The notes under the pieces were generated by a model. That model was not told where the DNA came from, made no database searches, and was given only the letters and a program-made list of their open reading frames with translations. A stretch of DNA of 7,021 nucleotides from Verrucomicrobiota bacterium (GTDB taxonomy: Bacteria > Verrucomicrobiota > Verrucomicrobiae > Limisphaerales > UBA11358): contig JACZKP010000189.1 in assembly GCA_014860005.1 (NCBI GenBank), positions 1 through 7,021 on the forward strand, read 5' to 3'. A program made the position numbers and the translations under genes. This document shows positions 1-4,638 of this stretch, one piece after another. Numbering within the stretch: the stretch's first letter is position 1; every line of letters starts with the position of its first letter.

Positions 1-37
1 GGCAAAAAGCCAACCGGAGCGGCCGGGAATGCCAGCA

Positions 38-58
38 GCGGCCCGGCGAGCGGGCCGC
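38..58 (-). terminator. GC-rich hairpin downstream of the small membrane-protein gene
   Basis: A perfect 8-bp inverted repeat (GCGGCCCG at 38-45, CGGGCCGC at 51-58) encloses a 5-nt loop. It starts about 60 nt past the stop of the minus-strand gene ending at 120. The nearest T-run on that strand is the complement of the A5 at 4-8, about 30 nt further on, so it is not a classic intrinsic terminator. It may help end transcription of the upstream gene or may be another dispersed palindrome. Confidence 0.3.
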
Positions 59-119
59 AGACCCTCGGTATTAGCAGCGACCGGGGACCGCAATAGTTTC
101 CACTCCTTCAATCGGTTTT

Positions 120-440
120 CTAAGTCCGACAAATTCCTAGAAGTCCGAGGATCATCGCAATCGCCGTCACAATCAGGATCGCCCACTCAATCCATTTTGG
201 GTGAGCAAGGCGATCCACAGATATCTGCAGAGCCTGATACCTCTCCTTCGCACGGCTCTCGGCTTCCTGCGCCTCCTTCCGAAGAATCTCGTCATCAACC
301 GCAGCCTTGAGATGCACCGCATCTGGAATACGATTCTGAATGAACACCATCGAACCTGCGCTCATTGCCCGCAACTCATCAAGATGGCAATCACGTAGCT
401 TGCCGTCTCTGAGCAGTGCAAGAGCTTTGTTGATGTCCAT
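120..440 (-). CDS. Small single-pass membrane protein of unknown function
   Basis: I do not recognise a family. The predicted product is 106 residues. Residues about 1-45 look soluble and helical (MDINKALALLRDGKLRD...). Residues about 50-75 are highly charged and rich in Glu, Lys, Arg and Ala, consistent with an amphipathic or coiled-coil helix. A hydrophobic stretch at about 84-103 (WIEWAILIVTAIAMILGLLG) reads as one C-terminal transmembrane helix followed by a four- or five-residue tail. There is no N-terminal signal, so a tail-anchored topology with the bulk in the cytoplasm is likely. The ATG at 440 is chosen because the frame upstream is low-complexity and overlaps palindromic repeats. 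No Shine-Dalgarno is visible before it, although a promoter-like pair lies immediately upstream. Real coding is supported by the sensible domain architecture; function is unknown. Confidence 0.6.
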   Translation of the reverse strand: MDINKALALLRDGKLRDCHLDELRAMSAGSMVFIQNRIPDAVHLKAAVDDEILRKEAQEAESRAKERYQALQISVDRLAHPKWIEWAILIVTAIAMILGLLGICRT

Positions 441-447
441 ACGCGCG

Positions 448-475
448 ATTATGCCCAACAGTATCAATGGGACAA
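448..475 (-). promoter_or_regulatory. Candidate sigma-70-type promoter, possibly leaderless
   Basis: On the minus strand a TTGTCC hexamer (470-475) is followed after 16 bp by CATAAT (448-453). Only 7 bp then separate the -10-like box from the ATG at 440, so transcription would begin almost at the start codon. That fits the absence of a Shine-Dalgarno. Hexamer matches this short occur by chance, so the call is weak. Confidence 0.3.
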
Positions 476-603
476 AGTCGGCTGCGAAAGCCAAAGTCCG
501 CCCTGACCCGTCGTTGTGGTTGACCCTACCCTCGCGCAATGGCAGGTCAAGCCTGAAGAGCAAGCGGTTGCATGGTGGGGTGTGATTAAAATTGGGTGAA
601 AGG

Positions 604-638
604 CCGGCGCTGGGGTGGAGCGCCGGGCTGTGCCCGGC
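604..638. repeat. Overlapping palindromes forming two alternative hairpins
   Basis: CCGGCGCT (604-611) is perfectly complementary to AGCGCCGG (619-626), giving an 8-bp stem with a 7-nt loop. GCCGGGC (622-628) is also perfectly complementary to GCCCGGC (632-638), giving a 7-bp stem with a 3-nt loop. The two share bases 622-626, so only one can form at a time. They lie in the gap between divergent genes that start at 440 and 897. TTTGGACTG, which follows at 639-647, recurs at 6195-6203, suggesting that this stretch belongs to a dispersed intergenic repeat family. Confidence 0.55.
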
Positions 639-707
639 TTTGGACTGGCACAAACCCATGCCGATCTCTTTGCCGGTGGCGCAGCCCGGAGCATTCGGGT
701 GGTTTAA

Positions 708-727
708 GCCGACCACAGGTCGGCGCT
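708..727. repeat. Dispersed palindromic repeat, copy 1
   Basis: GCCGACC (708-714), the loop ACA, and GGTCGGC (718-724) form a perfect 7-bp stem, followed by GCTCC-type sequence. A second copy at 6018-6040 has the same layout, with the innermost C-G pair replaced by T-A and the loop changed to GAAA. The stem is therefore conserved with a compensatory change. The repeat is REP-like in size and intergenic placement. Confidence 0.65.
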
Positions 728-809
728 CCGGTCCACAGGGTGTGAGGAAACTGGCGAAATACCGCGCTTCGCCGGTTTTGGCTTGCCCGAACGCATCGCG
801 TACCAGTTT

Positions 810-820
810 GTAGCGCCGAC
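810..820 (-). repeat. Half copy of the dispersed palindromic repeat
   Basis: GTAGCGCCGAC is the exact reverse complement of GTCGGCGCTAC at 6030-6040, 11 of 11 bases. Only one arm plus the conserved tail is present, and no matching second arm follows. It lies 77 bp before the sialidase-like start and is probably a decayed or truncated copy. Confidence 0.45.
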
Positions 821-883
821 ACGGGAGAACTTATTCTGCAACAAGACAAGTCTGCGGGGCTGGACTTGGCGCACGGTATTCCC

Positions 884-888
884 AAGGA
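884..888 (+). promoter_or_regulatory. Shine-Dalgarno deciding the sialidase-fragment start
   Basis: AAGGA at 884-888 lies 8 nt before the ATG at 897. An in-frame ATG at 888 overlaps this motif and has no room for its own ribosome site. The longer in-frame start at 783 has no visible ribosome site and would translate through intergenic repeat DNA. The ATG at 897 is therefore preferred. Confidence 0.5.
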
Positions 889-896
889 TGCCCACC

Positions 897-1346
897 ATGG
901 ACCCGCAAACTGCCCGCCAGCATTTGGCCAGCGCCGGCACAGGTCACCCGGCCGTGAGAACCAGTTCTCAAGCCAGGCGGCTTGCTGTCGTGGTCGGCTT
1001 CCTGTTGCTGGAGTTCGGTTTTGCCGCGGGACCGCTCAACCTGGCGGGTGCGACCGCTCCCGTGGTGGTGGGCCCAACGCAAGCCGGCTTCAATCTGATC
1101 GTGGTGCCCGACGGCGCATGGGAACTCTACGACGTCCGGGCGGATGCGGGAGAGAAGCGGTTGATCCGCGCACGCTCCAACGACCACGGCCGGACCTGGA
1201 CGGAACCCGAAACAATCCGTGTCATGGCGCGCATTTGGACAAGGGAAAACCATCCCGGCTATTCCAACCGCTTCCGGCTTGCGATTCGATTTACAGCCAC
1301 CGGAGGAATGATGATGATGTGCCCGCGTCAATTGAATTGCATTTGA
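897..1346 (+). pseudogene. Truncated sialidase (BNR/Asp-box) family protein, N-terminal remnant
   Basis: The open frame encodes 149 residues. Residues about 26-50 (SQARRLAVVVGFLLLEFGFAA onward) form a signal peptide with a basic n-region and hydrophobic core, so the ancestral protein was exported. Residues 65-82 read like the first beta-strands of a sialidase blade (FNLIVVPDGAWELYDV). Residues 94-101, SNDHGRTW, match the Asp-box consensus S-x-D-x-G-x-T-W, followed by the usual EPETI. Secreted sialidases have several Asp-boxes and usually exceed 350 residues. Here only one is present, and the last 30-40 residues, ending in four Met and MCPRQLNCI, do not resemble the family. The two other frames across 1200-1346 also fail to continue it convincingly, which favours an internal deletion over a simple frameshift. 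The neighbouring lyase gene, 4 bp downstream, fits a former sialic-acid operon. A short secreted protein remains a less likely alternative. Confidence 0.6.
1302..1346 (+). promoter_or_regulatory. Strong Shine-Dalgarno plus ATG run and mini-cistron ahead of the lyase gene
   Basis: GGAGGA (1302-1307) is the best ribosome site in the window. It is followed directly by four consecutive ATG codons (1308-1319), of which those at 1314 and 1317 are 6 and 9 nt from the site. Initiation there would give a peptide of about 10-11 residues ending at TGA 1344-1346, only 4 nt before the lyase ATG at 1351. The lyase has no Shine-Dalgarno close to its own start, so it may be translated by reinitiation or coupling. 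The mini-cistron shares its frame with the sialidase fragment. Confidence 0.45.
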
Positions 1347-1350
1347 TACC

Positions 1351-2292
1351 ATGAACCGACTCAGACTGGCCGGCCTGATTGCGGCCACACACACACCCTT
1401 CCATGCGGATGGCTCGCTCAACCTTGCGATGGTTGAAGCGCAGGCGGCCCATTTACTGCGCCACGACATCCACACCTTGTTCATTGGTGGCAGCACGGGG
1501 GAGAGTCATTCCCTGGCTTTGCCGGAGCGCCTGGAGTTGACCCAGCGCTGGATTGAAGTGGCGCGAGGAACTCCGTTCAAAGTGATGGTGCATGTCGGCT
1601 CAAATTGTCTGGGCGACGCGATGGCGCTCGCGGCCCAGGCGAATCGCCTGGGCGTGGCGGCCATTTCCGCGCTTGCACCGTCCTACTTCAAGCCCCGTAC
1701 GCTGGGGATGCTGGTCGAGTGGTGCGCGACGATTGCGGCAGCCGCGCCGGAGACGCCGTTTTACTATTACGACATTCCAGCCATGACCAACGTGCATTTC
1801 CCGATGCCGGATTTCCTGGTCCAGGCCGCGGATCGCATTCCCACCCTGGCCGGCATCAAATTCACCAATTACAATCTGGTGGACTACCAGTTCTGCCTGC
1901 GCGTGGATGACGGCGCCTTCGACATTGCGTGGGGCGGTGACGATGCGCTGTTGGCGGCGCTGTCTCTCGGCGCGCAAGCCGCCATCGGCACCAGTTACAA
2001 TTTTGCGGCGCCGCTCTTCCACCGGTTGATTCAGAGCTTTCACGACGGCGACCTTGAAGCGGCGCGAAAGGAGCAATTTCGCGCCCTCCAACTCTTTCGA
2101 CTGCTCGACGATCACGGCTTGCTGGGGGCCACCAAGGCCATCATGAAACTGTTGGGCGTGGATGTCGGGCCGGCCCGTCTGCCGCTGGTGAATCCGTCGC
2201 CTGAACAACTTGGCAATCTCCGTGGCAAGCTGGAACAGCTTGGGTTCTTTGACTGGATCGCTGAAGGGAATTCTGCCCCGGTAAGCTTGTAA
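1351..2292 (+). CDS. N-acetylneuraminate lyase family protein (DHDPS/NAL superfamily, eukaryote-like type)
   Basis: This is a 313-residue class I aldolase of the DapA/NanA superfamily, a cytoplasmic TIM barrel that typically forms tetramers. NanA cleaves N-acetylneuraminate to N-acetylmannosamine and pyruvate. Visible motifs are GLIAATHTPF (8-17), GGSTGE (46-51, pyruvate-carboxylate binding), the catalytic tyrosine in YYYDIP (Tyr140), and the Schiff-base lysine in GIKFT (Lys170, with Thr172 in the NanA substrate-binding position). The arginine that marks true dihydrodipicolinate synthases is absent. Segments such as PFYYYDIPA, IPTLAGIKF and TKAIMKLL...GPARLPL resemble vertebrate NPL, recalled from memory, more than E. 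coli NanA. The acidic pair usually read as Asp-Glu near the sugar tail is Asp197-Asp198. The start is fixed by an in-frame TGA at 1333-1335. The frame ends in tandem TAA codons at 2290-2295. The sialidase remnant upstream supports sialic acid as substrate, but another 2-keto-3-deoxy sugar acid is possible. Confidence 0.85.
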   Translation: MNRLRLAGLIAATHTPFHADGSLNLAMVEAQAAHLLRHDIHTLFIGGSTGESHSLALPERLELTQRWIEVARGTPFKVMVHVGSNCLGDAMALAAQANRLGVAAISALAPSYFKPRTLGMLVEWCATIAAAAPETPFYYYDIPAMTNVHFPMPDFLVQAADRIPTLAGIKFTNYNLVDYQFCLRVDDGAFDIAWGGDDALLAALSLGAQAAIGTSYNFAAPLFHRLIQSFHDGDLEAARKEQFRALQLFRLLDDHGLLGATKAIMKLLGVDVGPARLPLVNPSPEQLGNLRGKLEQLGFFDWIAEGNSAPVSL

Positions 2293-2308
2293 TAACCGTG
2301 CAGTTCGG

Positions 2309-2325
2309 CCGTCTTCAAACGACGG
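2309..2325. terminator. Small hairpin between convergent genes
   Basis: CCGTC (2309-2313) and GACGG (2321-2325) can pair around a 7-nt loop in the 63-bp gap between the lyase stop and the convergent lipoprotein stop. The stem is short and no T-run follows on either strand. The position is right for a bidirectional terminator, but the sequence evidence is thin. Confidence 0.2.
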
Positions 2326-2355
2326 ATGAACCATGACTGGCCAGTGCGCAGCGCA

Positions 2356-4437
2356 TCAATTCTTCACCAAGCCCGTGACTTCAAACTTCGTGTAGCTCTC
2401 GTCGCGGGACAAACGCCCCGACTTGTCACGGGAATGAAAGCTGAACGTCTCCGTGCCGTCCACGTTGCTGCGCCAGACGAGATTCGTACCCGTGCCCTGA
2501 TAAATCGTCTCGCCATTCGCGCGGCGGATCACGGTTTCGCCGAAACTGCTCTGGCGGAAATTCACCCAGGAGAAGGTCACGGTTCTCCCATCGGCGGCGC
2601 GCGTCACTTCCAGGTCCATCGGCGGCGCAGGATCAAGTCTTGCGAGCTTTGCGGGCGTTTCCGGTGGGCGACCGTAACCGCCGTCCTCCCGCCAGCCCTC
2701 TGCGTAGAAACTGGAGCTTTGCCGCAAGTGCTGCCGCGCGTCCCAGGCATTGTAACGCGGATTGGCGTCGAGAATATCCGCGAGCTTCCCGGCAATGGTC
2801 ACTGCCTCCAGCAGCGCGGGATCATTCAACCCGAAACCGCGCGCGCTGGTAGCGTCCACAAACTCCAGGCCCGGCCCAAATGTGCGCGGCCAGTTGGTGG
2901 CGCTGCTGCCGACCGTCACTGCCGAGAACAATCGCGGCGGCGACGCCATGCGCGTGTTCATCGTCTGGGCAAAGCGGGCCATCGCATGGTGTGGCAGAAC
3001 CACCAGAATGCCGGCGGCCGCCGCCCGATCCCATTCGGTCTTGTAGTGGAACAAATTGGTTTCCGAGCGGGTCAGTGGGGCGAGGATCATGCGGTAATCT
3101 TTGCTGATGGCGTAATCCACCATCGCGCCCACGCCCGGCAGCACCGCGACCAACGGCCCGGTGGAAAAGTTGGTGAACTGGTCATAAACCGGATTGCCGC
3201 TGCGATATACCATGTCGCAAATCCAGTTCGTCGCGAGCTGCTCAAAACGACTGTAGAGGACGGAGTTAATGCCATCCTCCTTGGGCGGTGCCCCAATCAC
3301 GAGACAGGTTTGGTTCAAGCGGAAGTTCAGCCCGGTAACCGTGCGCGTCTGAAAGGACTCCATCCGCGACGAGTCGCCGGCGCGGTTCTTTGACCAGTAA
3401 CGGAACGTCGCGTCGCCGTCCACGTCGCAAGACCAAGTGAAATTCGTGCCCGTGCCCTCGTAAAGAATTCGCCCGTCGTCCCGCTCTATCACGGTTGCGG
3501 CGAAGTCGGATTGTAGAAAATTCCGCCAGGTGAAGTGGACCTGCCGGCGATTGCGGGATTTCACCGCGCGAAATTCCAGCGGCGGACCGGGCCGGAGTTT
3601 GCCGACGACGGCGTTTTCGTTCACCCGGCCAAAGCCGTTGGTTTCATTCCAGCCAATGTCCCAGAAGCTCGCCGCCTGGCGCAGATGTTGCCGGGCGTCC
3701 CAGATATTGTAGTGCGGATGCGTGTCGAGAATCTTCGCGAACTTGGTCGCGGTGGCCTGATTGGCCCAGCTTTGCGCGGCGTCCTCGAAATTCGAGTGCG
3801 ATGCCCACACCGGCAAGGCGTCAATCAATTCCACACTCGGCCCGAACGACGTGACGTTGTCGCGGCTGCCGCCCGCCACACTGATCGCCGCGTGCAAACC
3901 GGGCGCGGCGTCGAACCGAAATCCCCTGGTGTTGTTGCCCTGCGGCGCGAAGGGCATCATGCCGTTGTCCAGTGCGCGGCCCCAGAAACGCATCGAGTAA
4001 CCGCCCGCGCCGTTGTTGATCACAATGCGATAACCCAACTGATGCCGCCCGATGTAGTCGAACAATTCCTCCACCGGCGTGTTGGTCGGATTCATGCCGA
4101 GACTGTGCATGAGGTCCCACGACAAATCACAGGTCCAGCCTTTCCTTGGATCGTTGGCGGGATTGCCCGCGAGCTTCAGGAAATTTATCTTCGCGCCTTC
4201 GGGGTGCGTCATCCCCGCGCCGGGCAGGCGATTACCCGAACCCAGCACCAGCGCCTTGCGTTGGTTGGCTGGATTGGCGGGGATTGAGGCCGCCGCCTGC
4301 GGCTGGCTGCCGACAGTCGAGACCACCGGTTTCTTCTGCGCGCCCGATACACAGGCGACGAGCACTGCACTGAGCAGAACAAATCCCGCCAGGCGGGGAA
4401 GCAGGGCACGCGACAGGTTGGACGGTGAATCAGCCAT
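2356..4437 (-). CDS. Lipoprotein with two tandem degenerate subtilase-like plus Fn3-like modules
   Basis: The product is 693 residues from the ATG at 4437. A TTG at 4467 would only lengthen the n-region. Residues 1-29 are a lipoprotein signal ending in the lipobox LVAC (Cys29), predicting membrane anchoring after export. A Pro/Ala/Gln-rich linker (30-60) precedes two homologous modules, about 62-370 and 378-690. Each begins with LVLGSG or LVIGAP, continues through YRIVINNGAGG (module 1) or YRMILAPL (module 2), then FGPSVEL/FGPGLEF, and ends with YN-x-WDARQHLRQ (247-254, 566-573) and GFGRVN/GYGR. The order INN-GG, GxxxxxxxGNN, ISVAGG..FGP, RQxLRQ..GxGRVN follows that of S8 subtilases. No GTSMA serine motif or HGTH motif is found in either copy, so proteolysis is unlikely. 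The last 88 residues of each module (283-370, 603-690) look like Fn3/Ig-type beta sandwiches sharing GTGTN. Role unknown; binding or scaffolding is possible. No Shine-Dalgarno is seen. Confidence 0.8.
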   Translation of the reverse strand: MADSPSNLSRALLPRLAGFVLLSAVLVACVSGAQKKPVVSTVGSQPQAAASIPANPANQRKALVLGSGNRLPGAGMTHPEGAKINFLKLAGNPANDPRKGWTCDLSWDLMHSLGMNPTNTPVEELFDYIGRHQLGYRIVINNGAGGYSMRFWGRALDNGMMPFAPQGNNTRGFRFDAAPGLHAAISVAGGSRDNVTSFGPSVELIDALPVWASHSNFEDAAQSWANQATATKFAKILDTHPHYNIWDARQHLRQAASFWDIGWNETNGFGRVNENAVVGKLRPGPPLEFRAVKSRNRRQVHFTWRNFLQSDFAATVIERDDGRILYEGTGTNFTWSCDVDGDATFRYWSKNRAGDSSRMESFQTRTVTGLNFRLNQTCLVIGAPPKEDGINSVLYSRFEQLATNWICDMVYRSGNPVYDQFTNFSTGPLVAVLPGVGAMVDYAISKDYRMILAPLTRSETNLFHYKTEWDRAAAAGILVVLPHHAMARFAQTMNTRMASPPRLFSAVTVGSSATNWPRTFGPGLEFVDATSARGFGLNDPALLEAVTIAGKLADILDANPRYNAWDARQHLRQSSSFYAEGWREDGGYGRPPETPAKLARLDPAPPMDLEVTRAADGRTVTFSWVNFRQSSFGETVIRRANGETIYQGTGTNLVWRSNVDGTETFSFHSRDKSGRLSRDESYTKFEVTGLVKN
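2368..3306 (-). repeat. Second copy of the internal module of the lipoprotein
   Basis: This stretch encodes residues 378-690 of the lipoprotein. It aligns end to end with the stretch at 3328-4254, most clearly over WDARQHLRQ, TVIRR/TVIER, GTGTN, NVDG/DVDG and the final VTGL. Similarity is high at the C-terminal end of the module and low at its start, so the duplication is old. This copy has lost the GNN motif kept in copy 1 (LPHH at the same place). Confidence 0.8.
3328..4254 (-). repeat. First copy of the internal module of the lipoprotein
   Basis: This stretch encodes residues 62-370 of the lipoprotein. It is the better preserved copy relative to subtilases: VINNGAGG, the PQGNN that would carry the oxyanion-hole asparagine, VAGGSRDNVTSFGP and GFGRVN are all visible. 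The catalytic serine region is replaced by a serine-poor stretch around AQSWANQATATKFA. Confidence 0.75.
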
Positions 4438-4445
4438 CACGGATG

Positions 4446-4474
4446 AATATGGCAAAGGTCGGGGCAAATTGAAA
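4446..4474 (-). promoter_or_regulatory. Candidate promoter for the lipoprotein, possibly leaderless
   Basis: On the minus strand TTTCAA (4469-4474) is followed after 17 bp by CATATT (4446-4451), which lies 8 bp before the ATG at 4437. The layout is nearly the same as before the gene starting at 440, and again no Shine-Dalgarno is present. If real, it places transcription start at or next to the ATG and excludes the TTG start at 4467. Confidence 0.3.
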
Positions 4475-4524
4475 GCGTGGCTCTCTCACCCGGCCTACGG
4501 CCACCTGCAATGAAGCGGAGTGCC

Positions 4525-4580
4525 AATTTCCAAATCGGCCGGACCTCGTCCGCTTCGCCGCGACGAGCCGATTTGGAATT
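4525..4580. repeat. Large compound hairpin element between two minus-strand genes
   Basis: TTCCAAATCGGC (4528-4539) is perfectly complementary to GCCGATTTGGAA (4567-4578), and the pairing extends to AATT on both sides with a one-base bulge. Inside, CGGAC/GTCCG (4540-4544, 4548-4552) forms a second small hairpin. Just outside, GAAGCGGA (4512-4519) is perfectly complementary to TCCGCTTC (4549-4556) within the loop, so a pseudoknot or an alternative fold is possible. The element sits 59 nt past the methyltransferase stop and about 90 nt before the lipoprotein start. No T-run follows. Confidence 0.6.
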
Positions 4581-4602
4581 CATCGCTCCCGGGATGGTTC
4601 AG

Positions 4603-4634
4603 GGTCAGAGACCTGCCGGAAATCATTTCTGACC
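4603..4634 (-). terminator. Inverted repeat just past the methyltransferase stop
   Basis: On the minus strand GGTCAGA (complement of 4628-4634) begins 4 nt after the TAA of the methyltransferase gene and can pair with TCTGACC (complement of 4603-4609) around an 18-nt loop. The stem is 7 bp and no T-run follows. It may act with the large hairpin downstream in ending transcription or protecting the 3' end. Confidence 0.3.
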
Positions 4635-4638
4635 ATCG

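Noticed and set aside
1..310. Plus-strand frame of 93 codons at the left edge
   Set aside because: It is antisense to the small membrane-protein gene and covers a GC-rich hairpin; Ser/Pro/Gln-rich composition with no domain.
441..716. N-terminal extension of the small membrane-protein gene to 716
   Set aside because: The extra residues translate palindromic repeat DNA and show no domain; the hydrophobic bit just before the ATG at 440 coincides with the promoter-like AT-rich patch.
783..896. Upstream start for the sialidase-like frame
   Set aside because: It would place the signal peptide about 65 residues in, and it lacks a ribosome site; the ATG at 897 has AAGGA at proper spacing.
1200..1346. 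Simple frameshift as the cause of the sialidase truncation
   Set aside because: Neither alternative frame across this stretch continues with sialidase-like blades or a second Asp-box, so a deletion or chimera fits better.
831..1496. Minus-strand open frame of 221 codons
   Set aside because: Spans the sialidase fragment and the lyase start on the opposite strand with no family features; treated as a shadow.
1600..2334. Minus-strand open frame of 244 codons
   Set aside because: Antisense to the well-supported lyase gene; Arg/Gln-rich shadow translation.
2326..3393. Plus-strand open frame of 355 codons
   Set aside because: It lies wholly antisense to the lipoprotein gene, is rich in Arg, His and Gly as expected of a shadow of GC-rich coding DNA, and has no recognisable domain.
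3535..4287. Plus-strand open frame of 250 codons
   Set aside because: Also antisense to the lipoprotein gene; the composition looks like a mirror frame and no domain or ribosome site supports it.
4438..4467. TTG start for the lipoprotein at 4467
   Set aside because: It would add ten residues to an already adequate signal peptide and would overlap the promoter-like elements; no ribosome site was seen.
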